Part shown: positions 21,134-29,881 of the stretch, one piece after another
Layout: every line of letters starts with the position of its first letter
How positions within the stretch are numbered: position 1 is the first letter of the stretch
Source: Brevibacterium sp. 'Marine'
GTDB taxonomy: Bacteria; Actinomycetota; Actinomycetes; Actinomycetales; Brevibacteriaceae
Length of the DNA: 64,000 nt
Direction of reading: 5' to 3'
Assembly: GCF_012844365.1 (NCBI RefSeq)
Contig: NZ_CP051626.1
Span: 1 to 64,000, forward strand
Notes under the pieces: model-generated
The model's database searches: none
Seen by the model: the letters and a program-made list of their open reading frames with translations, nothing else
Told to the model about the DNA's origin: nothing
Position numbers and translations under genes: made by a program

Positions 21134-22507
21134 TCAGGCGTGGACGCGGATGAGGTGTTCGTTGGTGAACGCCTGGAACGCCCACTGAGCGTTCTCGCGG
21201 CCGTAGCCGGAGCGGTTGATGCCGCCGAACGGGTATTCGGGGCCCGACTCCATGTGGGCGTTGATCAGGGTCATGCCGGCGTTGATCTTCTTGCCGAACT
21301 CCTGACCCTTCTCCAGGTCATCGGTCCACACCGAGGACATGAGGCCGTATTCGGTGTCATTGGCCAGACGCAGAGCATCCTCTTCGTCCTTGGCGCGGTA
21401 GATCATCACGGCCGGGCCGAAGAGCTCGTTGCAGCCGAGGTCCGAACGCGGGTCGATGTCGGTGAGCACGGCCGGGGACATGAACCAGCCGGGACGGTCG
21501 AGCTTCTTGCCGCCGGTGCGCAGTGTCGCACCATCGGCCACGGCCTTCTCGATCATCTCGACGATCTCGTCGCGAGCGCCTTCGGAGGACACCGGTCCCA
21601 TGCCGACCTCGGGGTCGTCGAAGTCGGAGATCTTCATGGCTTCGACGGCCTTGACGGCTTCGGCGACGAATTCGTCGTAGAGTTCATCGACGACGATCAT
21701 GCGCTTCGGCGAGGTGCAGACCTGGCCGGCATTCGCCAGGCGCAGCCCGACGAGCTTCTGCGCCACCGACGGCACGTCCTTCGAGTCGAGGACGACGGCC
21801 GGGTCGTTTCCGCCGAGTTCGAGGACTGCGCGCTTGTAGTACTTCGCGGCGATCGCAGCCACGGACGCACCTGCACCCTCGGAACCGGTGAGCGAGAAGC
21901 CCTTGACGCGGAAGTCCTTGAGGACCTCCTCGGCGTGGGAGGAGTCGAGGTAGATGTTCTGGTACACGCCCTTCGGCAGCCCCGCCTCGGTGAGGAGGTC
22001 CTCGAAGTACTGGGAGGACTTCGGGCAGATCGACGCCTGCTTCATCATGATCGTGTTGCCGACCATGAGGTTGGGCAGCACGAAGCGGGCGATCTGGTTG
22101 TAGGGGAAGTTCCACGGCATGATGCCCAGCAGCACGCCCAGCGGCTGGTGCTCGACATAGCTGCTGGCGGCGCCGGCGGCGGCCAGGTGAGTCGTGGACA
22201 GGTGGGTGGCGGCGTTGTCGGCCATCCAGCGGGCGGTGCGGGCGACCTTGTCGACCTCACCGAGTCCCTGCTTCTTGATCTTGCCCATCTCACGACCGAT
22301 GATGTCGGTCATCTCATCGGCGTTCTCATCGACGAGATCGGCGAACTTCCGCAGAATCGCCGCGCGCTCATACAGCGGCGTCTCCTTCCACGCCAGATGT
22401 GCCTCATGGGCACGATCGATGTACGCGGGAATCTCATCGACGGGTACGGAGGCGAACTCCTCCTCGACTTCGCCGGTGTTGGCATTGGTGAGCGCGAACT
22501 TGCTCAT
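21134..22507 (-). CDS. NAD(P)-dependent aldehyde dehydrogenase, succinate-semialdehyde type
   Basis: A 457-residue ALDH that oxidises an aldehyde to the acid. Visible are the oxyanion-hole Asn133 in PWNFP, the active-site Glu230 in LELGGNDP and the nucleophile Cys264 in GQVCTSPKR. The length and the MSKFALTNANTGE start fit the short succinate-semialdehyde dehydrogenase group (GabD/YneI like). The exact substrate cannot be told from sequence. ATG at 22507 has AAAGGACG upstream; the open frame reaches 22606 without a better start. It is divergent from a VOC gene. Confidence 0.87.
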   Translation of the reverse strand: MSKFALTNANTGEVEEEFASVPVDEIPAYIDRAHEAHLAWKETPLYERAAILRKFADLVDENADEMTDIIGREMGKIKKQGLGEVDKVARTARWMADNAATHLSTTHLAAAGAASSYVEHQPLGVLLGIMPWNFPYNQIARFVLPNLMVGNTIMMKQASICPKSSQYFEDLLTEAGLPKGVYQNIYLDSSHAEEVLKDFRVKGFSLTGSEGAGASVAAIAAKYYKRAVLELGGNDPAVVLDSKDVPSVAQKLVGLRLANAGQVCTSPKRMIVVDELYDEFVAEAVKAVEAMKISDFDDPEVGMGPVSSEGARDEIVEMIEKAVADGATLRTGGKKLDRPGWFMSPAVLTDIDPRSDLGCNELFGPAVMIYRAKDEEDALRLANDTEYGLMSSVWTDDLEKGQEFGKKINAGMTLINAHMESGPEYPFGGINRSGYGRENAQWAFQAFTNEHLIRVHA

Positions 22508-22540
22508 GGAACGTCCTTTCACGGGTTGACGATCTGTGCC

Positions 22541-22556
22541 CTGTAACAAACTACAG
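22541..22556. promoter_or_regulatory. Possible operator upstream of the aldehyde dehydrogenase gene
   Basis: A short inverted repeat CTGTA-6-TACAG, 34 bases before the aldehyde dehydrogenase start and 53 bases before the divergent VOC gene. No adjacent regulator. Confidence 0.25.
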
Positions 22557-22608
22557 TCTCGCGCCATTCCGCGACACTTGAGTCCATCCCTGGGATTACC
22601 ATTCATCC

Positions 22609-22986
22609 ATGGAGAGAGTGACTGGAATCGGCGGATACTTCCTGCGGGCGGCCGACCCCGAGGCGATGACGGCCTGGTACCGGGATGTCCTCGGGGTCGA
22701 CTTCGGGGATCACGGGCTGTGGCAGCAGCCGGCGGGACCGACCGTGATCGGACTCTTCGAGGCCGACACCGACTACTTCGGGACTCGACCCGACGGCCGG
22801 GACCGGCAGCAGACGATGCTGAATTTCCGTGTCGCCGACCTCGACGCGATGGTGGTGCAGCTGCGCAATGCCGGCGCCGAGGTGGCTCCTGAGACCGAGG
22901 ATATGGACGGGATCGGCCGGTTCGGCTGGGTCACCGATCCCGAAGGGAATCGGATCGAGCTGTGGGAACCGAAGGATCAGGGCTGA
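22609..22986 (+). CDS. VOC-family (glyoxalase/bleomycin-resistance fold) protein
   Basis: A 125-residue single-domain VOC protein with the paired beta-alpha-beta-beta-beta units: GIGGYFLRAADPEAMTAWYRDVLGV at the start and FGWVTDPEGNRIELWEP at the end, where the Glu is the usual metal ligand. Such proteins are metal-dependent lyases, isomerases or binding proteins; the substrate is unknown. ATG at 22609 has no clear ribosome site, so the mRNA may be leaderless. Confidence 0.82.
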   Translation: MERVTGIGGYFLRAADPEAMTAWYRDVLGVDFGDHGLWQQPAGPTVIGLFEADTDYFGTRPDGRDRQQTMLNFRVADLDAMVVQLRNAGAEVAPETEDMDGIGRFGWVTDPEGNRIELWEPKDQG

Positions 22987-23004
22987 ACCTCGGTTGAGCT
23001 GGGA

Positions 23005-24387
23005 CTACCGGGCCGCCTCGGCGACGGCGGGTTGACTGCGATCATCGATCAGACGGCGCTTGACTGCGAACGACAGGACCGCGGCGATGGCGCACATGGC
23101 CGCACCACCCCACCAGGCGTAGGTGTACTCACCGAAGGCGTCGCGGACGACACCGGCGCCGAAGGCCGCGACCGCGGCGCCGATCTGATGGGCGGCGAAG
23201 ACCCATCCGAAGACGATCGTCCCGTTCTCACCGAAGATCTCCCGGCACAGGGCGGCTGTCGGCGGGACGGTCGCGACCCAGTCGAGGCCGTAGACGACGA
23301 TGAAGAGGATCATGCTCGGATGGACCGTGTCCGAGAGCAGCCAGGGCAGGAGCAGCAGGCCGACCCCGCGGAACGTGTAGTACGCGACGAGGAGTATCCG
23401 GGGATCGAATTTGTCGGTCAGCCACCCGGAGAACACGGTGCCCACGATGTCGAAGATCCCGACGACCGCGAGCAGGCCGGCCGCCGTCGACGCGGGCATC
23501 CCATGGTCGTGGGCCGAGGGGATGAAATGGATGCCGATGAGTCCGTTCGTCGTCGCGCCGCAGATCGCGAAGGCGATGGCCAGAGCCCAGAACGAGCGAT
23601 GACGGGCGGCGAAGAAGAGGCCTGCGAAGGCGCGTCGGGTGGCGTCGGTGCCGCGGCGCTCGGCGGGCGTGGTCGGGGCGGACTCCGCCGTGGTCGGGGT
23701 GTCGCCCTCAAGCTCGGTCTCGTCGTTGAAGTTGGTCGCGAGATCCGTGCTCGCATTAGCCGCACCGTAGGGCAGGACGCCCAGGTCAGTGGGATGATCG
23801 CGGAGGACGAACCAGACCAGCGGCACGGCGGCCATCGCCGCGATGCCGATGAGCAGGGATGCCGGCTTCCACCCCGTGGACTCGGCGATCGTCGCGACCG
23901 GCGGCAGGAAGATCAGCTGACCGGTGGCCGATCCGGCCGTGAGGATGCCCATGACCAGCCCGCGGCGGGCGATGAACCAGCGATCGGCGATGGTGGCAGC
24001 GAAGACGAGGGCCATCGAACCAGTGCCCAGCCCGATGAGCACTCCCCAGAATATGAGCAGCTGCCACGACGCGGTCATGAGCACGCTGCCTCCGGCGCCG
24101 AGGGCAACGAGAGCCAGAGCCGCGGCCACGACCTGGCGGATGCCGAAGCGATCCATGAGTGCCGCGGCAAAGGGGGCCGTGAGTCCGTAGAGCAGCAGAT
24201 TCACGCTCACCGCCAGGGACATGCTGCTCATCGACCACCCGAAGTCCGCGTGGAGCGGAACCATGAGTGCTCCGGGAGCAGCCCGGAATCCGGCGGCGGC
24301 GAGCAGGGCGATGAAGGCGACGGCAGCGACCCACCAGGCGGGGTGGATGCGGCGGTGCCTCCGCTGCGCGGGTGGAATGGTCGACAT
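23005..24387 (-). CDS. MFS transporter, OFA/monocarboxylate-like
   Basis: A 460-residue, 12-helix major facilitator with a cytoplasmic acidic/Thr-rich central loop (about 205-245). APFAAALMDRFGIRQVV after helix 2 is the motif A region, and LGTGSMALVFAATIADRWFIARRGLVMGI is typical of the oxalate/formate antiporter-like branch. It is transcribed away from the HxlR-type regulator at 24464 across a gap filled with inverted repeats, so that regulator probably represses it. The substrate is unknown. Confidence 0.82.
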   Translation of the reverse strand: MSTIPPAQRRHRRIHPAWWVAAVAFIALLAAAGFRAAPGALMVPLHADFGWSMSSMSLAVSVNLLLYGLTAPFAAALMDRFGIRQVVAAALALVALGAGGSVLMTASWQLLIFWGVLIGLGTGSMALVFAATIADRWFIARRGLVMGILTAGSATGQLIFLPPVATIAESTGWKPASLLIGIAAMAAVPLVWFVLRDHPTDLGVLPYGAANASTDLATNFNDETELEGDTPTTAESAPTTPAERRGTDATRRAFAGLFFAARHRSFWALAIAFAICGATTNGLIGIHFIPSAHDHGMPASTAAGLLAVVGIFDIVGTVFSGWLTDKFDPRILLVAYYTFRGVGLLLLPWLLSDTVHPSMILFIVVYGLDWVATVPPTAALCREIFGENGTIVFGWVFAAHQIGAAVAAFGAGVVRDAFGEYTYAWWGGAAMCAIAAVLSFAVKRRLIDDRSQPAVAEAAR

Positions 24388-24397
24388 CGATCCCTCG

Positions 24398-24456
24398 AAC
24401 TTTCTTCAAAGAAGTTATACTGGGGGAAGTATAAGCAGACTTCTTCGAAGAAAGGT
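24398..24456. promoter_or_regulatory. Nested palindromic operator between the MFS and HxlR genes
   Basis: The 76-base divergent gap contains TTCTTCAAAGAA (24402-24413), TTATACT and AGTATAA as facing arms (24415-24421 and 24428-24434), and TTCTTCGAAGAA (24441-24452, a perfect palindrome). The two 12-mers are near-copies about 39 bases apart. The arrangement suits an HxlR dimer pair repressing both promoters. Confidence 0.65.
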
Positions 24457-24463
24457 AGTCGAG

Positions 24464-24958
24464 ATGGCTTTGCGTTCGGATTGGTCGCAGGAGTTCTGTC
24501 CGGTGAAGCGGTCCCTCGACGTGCTCGGCGATCCGTGGGTGCTGCTCATCGTCCGCGACGTCCTCCACGGTCGGGGGCGATTCGATCAGCTGCGGGAGAA
24601 TCTCGGAATCTCCGAAGCCGTCCTCAGCCGTCGATTGTCCGGGATGATCGAGGCCGGACTGCTGACGAAGGTCGACTACGCCGATGGGGCGCGGACCCGG
24701 CAGGGCTATGCGGCCACCGAGGCCGCCGCCGATCTGCTGCCGATCCTCCAGCAGCTGTCGCTGTGGGCAGAGAAGCACACCGACCTGCCTGCCGGCGGGG
24801 GCCATATGGGACTCATCCACGAAGCCTGCGGGCAGGAGACGACTCAGGGTGAGGTGTGCAGCGCGTGCGGTGAGACTCTGGTTCCCGAACAGATGACCTG
24901 GGTCAAGCCCTGGAAAGACACTCGCGAGCGGTTGCAGCCGGCCGGGACCCTGAGCTGA
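24464..24958 (+). CDS. HxlR-family transcriptional regulator
   Basis: A 164-residue winged-helix regulator of the HxlR/MarR-like type: CPVKRSLDVLGDPWVLLIVRDVLHG then FDQLRENLGISEAVLSRRLSGMIEAGLL (about 12-75), the family's DNA-binding core. The C-terminal part holds four cysteines (in HEACGQE, VCSACGE), which could bind metal or sense redox change. ATG at 24464 follows GAAAGG. Divergent from an MFS gene and likely its repressor through the palindromes at 24398-24456. Confidence 0.87.
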   Translation: MALRSDWSQEFCPVKRSLDVLGDPWVLLIVRDVLHGRGRFDQLRENLGISEAVLSRRLSGMIEAGLLTKVDYADGARTRQGYAATEAAADLLPILQQLSLWAEKHTDLPAGGGHMGLIHEACGQETTQGEVCSACGETLVPEQMTWVKPWKDTRERLQPAGTLS

Positions 24959-25007
24959 GCCCTGACTGGGTTCATCCGGTCCGGAGTCAATGGTCGGTGG
25001 GCTGGGA

Positions 25008-26333
25008 TCAGCAGGCCGCCTCGGCGAGGATGGGCTCTGATCGCCGTGCCCATTTCCGTTCGACGCCGATTGCCACGGCCACCACGACGAGTGCAGCGAG
25101 CGCGAGGACGATGGCGGCGATGACCGTGGAGGGGAAGCCGAACCCGGCGGCGATGACCCAGGCACCGACGGCAGGTCCCACCGCGTTGCCGACATTGAAG
25201 GCCGAAGTGTTGACGCTGGCGGCCAGGGTCGGCGCCTGAGTCGCGATCTGGAAGACGCGGGCATTGAGCGCCCCGGCGATGGAGAAACCGCTGGCGCCGA
25301 CGAGGACGATCATGATGACGGCAAGGATCGCATTGTCCGCGACCAGCCATAGGGCGCCGAGGCTGAGCGCCAGAGCCGTGAGGCTGCCGACGATATTGCC
25401 GAAGATGTTCCTGTCGGCCAAGCGCCCGCCGACGACGACACCGACGAAGGCACCGACGCCGAAGGCCGCGAGGACTGCGGGAACGAGGTCCGCGGGCAGG
25501 CCGGCCACCTGAGTGAGCAGCGGGGAGAAGTAGGAGAAGGACGCAAACACCGAAGCCTGGAACAGCGCCGTCGTGCCCAGGGCCAACCAGATTCGGGGTC
25601 CCCTGAACGCCGCGATCTCGGCACGCAGTAGAGCTCGCAGGCTGGGGGCCGCCTCGGCGGGAGCGGGCGACTCTGCTTCGTCTGGGTCGGTGGACTTCGC
25701 TGGGTCGGTGGACTTCGCTGGGTCGGTGGACTTCGCTGGGTCGGCGGACTGCGCGCTCGACCGGGTGGCCACGGCGATGAGGACGGCGGCCAGCGCGGTG
25801 ACGACGGCGACCGCCCAGAATGTCGAACGCCATCCGAACTGGGTGCCGATCCACGTTCCCATCGGCACTCCGACGAGGTTGGCCACGGTGAGTCCGCCGA
25901 CGAGGCTGGCGAGGGCTCGGCCCTGCACGGCGGCGGGAGAGATGGCCGAGGTGTGGACGGCCGCGACGGCCCAGAACCCGCCGCAGGCGAAGGCCGACAG
26001 CACCCTTGAGACCATGAGCAGTCCGTAGCTCGGTGACAGCGCTGCAAGGATGTGGAGGGCGGAGAAGCCGATGATCATGACGATCATCGTCGCCCGCCTG
26101 GGCAGGGTCAGCGTCAGCAGCGTCATGGCCGGCGCCCCGACGATCATGCCGACGGCGAAACCCGTGATGAGCAGGCCCGCCTGCGGGATCGTCACGCTCA
26201 AGTCAGCGCTCAGGGGTTCGAGGATTCCGGCGATCATGAACTCGCTGGTGCCGAGGCAGAAGATCACGGCGGCCAGGAGGTAGACCGGGGCGGGGACGCG
26301 GGGTCTGAGGGAAGGCGGTGCTGAGGCGTTCAT
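25008..26333 (-). CDS. MFS drug exporter, Cmx/CmrA-like DHA1 family
   Basis: A 441-residue 12-helix transporter. CLGTSEFMIAGILEPLSADL in the first helix and GLLITGFAVGMIVGAPAMTLL in the second are typical of actinobacterial Cmx/CmrA-type (chloramphenicol) and related sugar/drug exporters; the substrate is unproven. The central cytoplasmic loop carries a repeat (TDPAKS units) made by an 18-bp tandem array. The ATG at 26333 overlaps the stop of the TetR-type gene (ATGA), so the two form one operon and the exporter is likely induced when the repressor releases. Confidence 0.84.
   Translation of the reverse strand: MNASAPPSLRPRVPAPVYLLAAVIFCLGTSEFMIAGILEPLSADLSVTIPQAGLLITGFAVGMIVGAPAMTLLTLTLPRRATMIVMIIGFSALHILAALSPSYGLLMVSRVLSAFACGGFWAVAAVHTSAISPAAVQGRALASLVGGLTVANLVGVPMGTWIGTQFGWRSTFWAVAVVTALAAVLIAVATRSSAQSADPAKSTDPAKSTDPAKSTDPDEAESPAPAEAAPSLRALLRAEIAAFRGPRIWLALGTTALFQASVFASFSYFSPLLTQVAGLPADLVPAVLAAFGVGAFVGVVVGGRLADRNIFGNIVGSLTALALSLGALWLVADNAILAVIMIVLVGASGFSIAGALNARVFQIATQAPTLAASVNTSAFNVGNAVGPAVGAWVIAAGFGFPSTVIAAIVLALAALVVVAVAIGVERKWARRSEPILAEAAC
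25683..25754. repeat. 18-bp tandem array in an MFS gene
   Basis: Three perfect 18-base units (25683-25700, 25701-25718, 25719-25736) and one degenerate unit (25737-25754), encoding TDPAKS repeats in the cytoplasmic loop of the exporter. Confidence 0.92.
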
Positions 26334-26980
26334 CGGGTTCGGCTGCCTTTCGTCGAGGTGCCCGGTGCACCTCCGGGCTCGAGAGTGGCCTTGCCGGCCG
26401 GAGTGCACAGTCCTGCGACGAAGGCTCGGGACTGGGCGAGGACGTCCTCTGTGGCCATGACCCGAGCGGCGATCCGCAGGCCGGCGAGCACGCTGTGGAT
26501 GAGTGGGGCATGGATTCGAGGGTCGATGTCGTCGAGGATGTGGCCTGCGGTCTGACCTCGTTCGAGGATGCCCGAGTAGGTGTCGAGCCACGCGTCGCGG
26601 TCCGCATCGAGGATCGAGCACACGGCGTCGACGTCGCGACCGAGTTCGGCGGCCGTGTTCGCCGACAGACACCCGGTCCGGTTCTCGTCGTTGCACTGCT
26701 GCTCCAGTGCGCCCCCGAGGCGGTGCATGAGCAGGATGGGCGCGGGCTCGAGGCTGTGGTCGAGTTCCTCCCTGAGCGGGATGCCCGTGGCCGTGTAGTC
26801 ACGCAGGGCGCGAAGGAAGACGGCGTCGAGGCTGTCGAAGGTGTTGTAGAAGCTCGAGCGGCCGATGTTAGCGCGCTCGCAGACCAGTCCCACATCGGTT
26901 CCCGCATAGCCGTGCTCGCTGAACACGGCGATGGCGGCATCGATGACCGACTGCTCGTCGAAGCTCTTCTTCCTGCCCAT
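26330..26980 (-). CDS. TetR-family repressor
   Basis: A 216-residue regulator with an N-terminal TetR helix-turn-helix: FDEQSVIDAAIAVFSEHGYAGTDVGLVCERANIGRSSFYNTFDSLDAVF (about 7-55). The C-terminal ligand domain includes NDENRTGCLSANTAAELG (about 97-114), which is typical of the TetR_C group around AcrR/YxaF-type proteins. It precedes and overlaps the Cmx-like exporter gene. An 18-bp inverted repeat lies 20 bases upstream of the start and is the likely autoregulatory operator. Confidence 0.88.
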   Translation of the reverse strand: MGRKKSFDEQSVIDAAIAVFSEHGYAGTDVGLVCERANIGRSSFYNTFDSLDAVFLRALRDYTATGIPLREELDHSLEPAPILLMHRLGGALEQQCNDENRTGCLSANTAAELGRDVDAVCSILDADRDAWLDTYSGILERGQTAGHILDDIDPRIHAPLIHSVLAGLRIAARVMATEDVLAQSRAFVAGLCTPAGKATLEPGGAPGTSTKGSRTR

Positions 26981-26999
26981 ATGACGAGCCTAAAGTATT

Positions 27000-27017
27000 T
27001 TGGACAACTGTGTCCAA
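27000..27017. promoter_or_regulatory. Probable TetR operator
   Basis: TTGGACAACTGTGTCCAA: two perfect 7-base arms around 4 bases, AT-rich flanks, 20 bases upstream of the TetR-MFS operon start. Confidence 0.65.
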
Positions 27018-27093
27018 TAATATCGGATCGACGGTCTCGACGTCAGTGACTCCGGTCCGGCTGCGGCCGGCGTTCCGGCCGATCGCGGCCCAA

Positions 27094-27441
27094 TCAGGAG
27101 CCGAGGATGCAGAACTCGTTGCCCTCGGGGTCGGCGAGGACGACCCAGGGTTCGTCTCCGGTCTGACCCACATCGACACGGCGTGCTCCGAGATCGAGGA
27201 GGCGGGCCACCTCGGCGTCCCGATCATCGGGCCGGAAATCGAGGTGGAGTCGGTTCTTCACGACCTTCTCTTCGCGGTCGATGCCAACGATGATTCCCGG
27301 CAGGCGATCGGGGGTCTGCCGGATCTCGATCTCCGTGTCGTTCTCGTCGACGATCACCCAGTCGAGCGCCCGAGCCCACCAGCGCCCGAGCGTGAACGGG
27401 TCGGGCGAATCGATGACGATCTGTTCCCATTCCAATGACAT
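27094..27441 (-). CDS. VOC-family protein
   Basis: A 115-residue single-domain VOC protein (MSLEWEQIVIDSPDPFTLGRWWARALDW ... DPEGNEFCILGS) of the small actinobacterial glyoxalase-like group often used as binding or resistance proteins. ATG at 27441 follows AAAGGTGAGG. The DinB-like gene lies 35 bases upstream on the same strand, so it is probably in the same operon with DinB and DUF488. The substrate is unknown. Confidence 0.85.
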   Translation of the reverse strand: MSLEWEQIVIDSPDPFTLGRWWARALDWVIVDENDTEIEIRQTPDRLPGIIVGIDREEKVVKNRLHLDFRPDDRDAEVARLLDLGARRVDVGQTGDEPWVVLADPEGNEFCILGS

Positions 27442-27476
27442 GGCCTCACCTTTCGCCGGTTGTCTCGGTCGTGTTG

Positions 27477-27995
27477 TCAGGCCCCGACGTCGCCGAGGTG
27501 GTGCCGGACTTCGTGGAGTCCGTAGAGCGTGAGTGAGGCGACGGTGAAGGCATGACCGTCGGAGCGGAAGCCGCGCCGGTCCCATTCCTCCCCGCTGACC
27601 TGGGACAGGAGGCCGGCATAGGACTCAGCGGCCGCACGCAGGGCGGGGGCCACCTCGGCGGGAATCTGATGGGCATAGTCGGAATCGACGGCGACCGCAT
27701 CGCCGTCGAAGTTATCCAGGGTCGGGTCGGTCTCGGCCAGCATGCGCTCGGTGCGGCGGCGGAATTCGTTGAGAACATCACGCATATGGGCGGCGTACTC
27801 GACATCGGACCACCGGTCGGGGCTGCGCCGTTCGGTGGCGTCATCCCTGGTCAGGACCGTCTGCCAGGTGGCGGCCGCCTCGGCGAGGGTGGAGGGAACT
27901 CCGGTCGGGTCCTCGGTGCCGGTGAAGCCGCACTCGGAGCAGCCCCCGGCGAGGACATCGGTCCAGTCGCGGGTGTCTGGGCTGATCTCGCTCAT
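27477..27995 (-). CDS. DinB-like four-helix metalloprotein
   Basis: A 172-residue protein of the DinB/YfiT fold. The N terminus has a CSECGF pair typical of the actinobacterial subgroup. His in YAAHMRDVL (about 70) and in LHEVRHHLGDV near the C terminus fit the three-histidine metal site of the fold. Members include thiol-dependent transferases, but no specific reaction can be assigned. Its start overlaps the stop of the DUF488 gene upstream (ATGA). Confidence 0.82.
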   Translation of the reverse strand: MSEISPDTRDWTDVLAGGCSECGFTGTEDPTGVPSTLAEAAATWQTVLTRDDATERRSPDRWSDVEYAAHMRDVLNEFRRRTERMLAETDPTLDNFDGDAVAVDSDYAHQIPAEVAPALRAAAESYAGLLSQVSGEEWDRRGFRSDGHAFTVASLTLYGLHEVRHHLGDVGA

Positions 27996-28420
27996 TCGCT
28001 GTCCTTGCCGCTCGTCTTTGCGCCGCTCGACTTCTTGTCGTTGAGGATCTCGGCGAGCACCGTGGCCTGGCTGATGTCATCGCGCTTGGCCGCGGTGAGC
28101 AGGGTCAGAGTCCCCGTCCGTGCGAGCTCGCGCAGCTCATCGAGGGCCTGCGCGGCATCATCGTTCTTCAGTTCCTCGCGGAAGCGGCGGGCGAACTCGT
28201 CGAACTTCTCCGGGTCGTGGGAATACCATTTGCGCAGCTCGGTCGAGGGCGCGACGTCCTTGACCCATTCGTCGAGCTGGGCCTTGTCTTTGCTCACCCC
28301 GCGCGGCCAGACGCGATCGACGAGGATCCGGGTCCCATCGGACTTCTGCACGTCGTCGTAGATGCGGCGGACCCGGACCTCGTGTGCGCGGCTCTTGGCG
28401 GAGCTCTTCTTCTCGGACAT
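27992..28420 (-). CDS. DUF488 family protein
   Basis: A 142-residue DUF488 protein recognised by the RIYD...GTRILVDRVWPRGVSKDKAQLDEWVKDVAPS block (about 19-59), KWYSHDPEKFDEF and the TLLTAAKRDD motif (about 110-119). The ends are Lys/Ser-rich. The function is unknown. ATG at 28420 follows AAAGGAG. First gene of a probable DUF488-DinB-VOC operon, divergent from the DyP-encapsulin operon. Confidence 0.87.
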   Translation of the reverse strand: MSEKKSSAKSRAHEVRVRRIYDDVQKSDGTRILVDRVWPRGVSKDKAQLDEWVKDVAPSTELRKWYSHDPEKFDEFARRFREELKNDDAAQALDELRELARTGTLTLLTAAKRDDISQATVLAEILNDKKSSGAKTSGKDSE

Positions 28421-28621
28421 CGGCAGATGCTCCTTTCGCTCGCTTCCCTTCGAGTGTACGACGGGGTCATGGCCTCCGTGCCTGTCGATCTCAGGGGTGC
28501 CTTTCGACCGACGCACACATCGTGGCCAATCGCGCCTGGTGAGGCGTAGACTCCGAGACGTAGGTCACCTTGGTGTCCCGAGGTGCACCGCGCCGAATCC
28601 GCGAGCGGAGGAGATGATGCA

Positions 28622-29881
28622 GTGACCGTCTGGCAGCAGGCATTCCCCAATGGGAAGAGTCCGCAACGGGTGCTGGTTCCGCCGTCGCCGTCTGCGATCT
28701 TCCTCGTCCTCACCGTCCGCCCCGGATTCGAGAGCACAGTCAAGGACTTCCTGTCCGAGATCGCAGGGCTCACCCGAACGGTCGGCTTCCGCTCCCGCGA
28801 AGACGACCTCAGCTGCGTCACAGGCATCGGCGCCGACCTCTGGGACCGGATGTTCACCGCGCCCCGACCGTGGGGTCTCCACCCCTTCATCGAACAGCGC
28901 GGAGACGTCCACACGGCACCGTCCACTCCCGGTGACCTGCTGTTCCACATCCGCGCTCGCCGCCCGGACCTGTGCTTCGAACTCGCCCGCCTCATCGGCG
29001 ACGCGCTGCAGGGCGCCGTCGACGTCGCCGACGAAGTCCACGGCTTCCGGTATTTCGACGAACGCGACATCCTCGGCTTCGTCGACGGCACCGAGAACCC
29101 CGAGGATCAGGGTGCCGTCGATGCCGTGTTCCTCCACCCCGATGACCTCGCCGAGGATTCCGCACTGGAGTCCGTCTCGGATTCCGCCGAGGTGGGACCC
29201 GATGTCGCAGCCGCCGCCGGGGCAGGAGCCGAGGTGGGAGCCGTTCCCGGCGATGGCGCCCCGGGATATCCGGGAAGCACCTATGTGATCGTTCAGAAAT
29301 ACACGCATGACATGTCCGCCTGGGGCGAGCTCAGCGTCGAGGAGCAGGAAGCGGCCTTCGGGCGGCACAAACTCTCCGACGTCGAGTTCGCCGAGGAGGA
29401 CAAGGCCCCGAACTCGCACCTCGTGCTCAACTCGATCGAGGACGAGGACGGCAACGACCGGGAGATCGTGCGCGACAATATGGTCTTCGGATCCGTCGGA
29501 TCAGGGGAATACGGCACCTATTTCATCGCCTATGCCGCGGACGTGACTACGACCGAGCGGATGCTTGAGAACATGTTCATCGGAGATCCGGTGGGCACCT
29601 ACGACCGGATCCTCGACTTCTCGAACGCGGTGACCGGCGGGCTGTTCTTCGTCCCCTCCCAGGATTTCCTCGACGATCCCGACGGGGAACTTATCCAGGC
29701 GGGACTCGGGATCGGTGGAGCCGCCTCGGCGAAGATCGACGGACCGGACAGCGACGGCGGATCGGACGATGACTCGGTCGCTGACGACCCGACCCACAGC
29801 GATGACCCGACAGACGCAGACCCCTCAGCACCCACGGACGGCAGCCTGGGAATCGGCAGCCTGAACAGGAGACGACAGTGA
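28622..29881 (+). CDS. DyP-type heme peroxidase, encapsulin cargo
   Basis: A 419-residue dye-decolorising peroxidase. Visible are the GxxDG motif in LGFVDGTENP (Asp155), a probable heme-ligand His266 (APNSHLV) and the distal Arg284/Asn286 (IVRDNMVFG). The C terminus is a flexible acidic linker (about 370-405) ending GSLGIGSLNRRRQ, an encapsulin-targeting peptide of the known SLxIGSLKx type. A stretch around 172-215 rich in Ala, Gly and Glu interrupts the fold between the GxxDG region and YVIVQKY. I chose GTG at 28622 because GGAGGAG lies 8 bases upstream. The stop overlaps the encapsulin start. Confidence 0.94.
   Translation: MTVWQQAFPNGKSPQRVLVPPSPSAIFLVLTVRPGFESTVKDFLSEIAGLTRTVGFRSREDDLSCVTGIGADLWDRMFTAPRPWGLHPFIEQRGDVHTAPSTPGDLLFHIRARRPDLCFELARLIGDALQGAVDVADEVHGFRYFDERDILGFVDGTENPEDQGAVDAVFLHPDDLAEDSALESVSDSAEVGPDVAAAAGAGAEVGAVPGDGAPGYPGSTYVIVQKYTHDMSAWGELSVEEQEAAFGRHKLSDVEFAEEDKAPNSHLVLNSIEDEDGNDREIVRDNMVFGSVGSGEYGTYFIAYAADVTTTERMLENMFIGDPVGTYDRILDFSNAVTGGLFFVPSQDFLDDPDGELIQAGLGIGGAASAKIDGPDSDGGSDDDSVADDPTHSDDPTDADPSAPTDGSLGIGSLNRRRQ

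Noticed and set aside
22541..22556. Riboswitch or RNA leader upstream of the aldehyde dehydrogenase
   Set aside because: Only a short 5-bp inverted repeat is present; nothing resembles a known aptamer.
25683..25754. Regular 18-bp repeats considered as a CRISPR array
   Set aside because: Units are directly adjacent with no spacers and keep the reading frame of the transporter.
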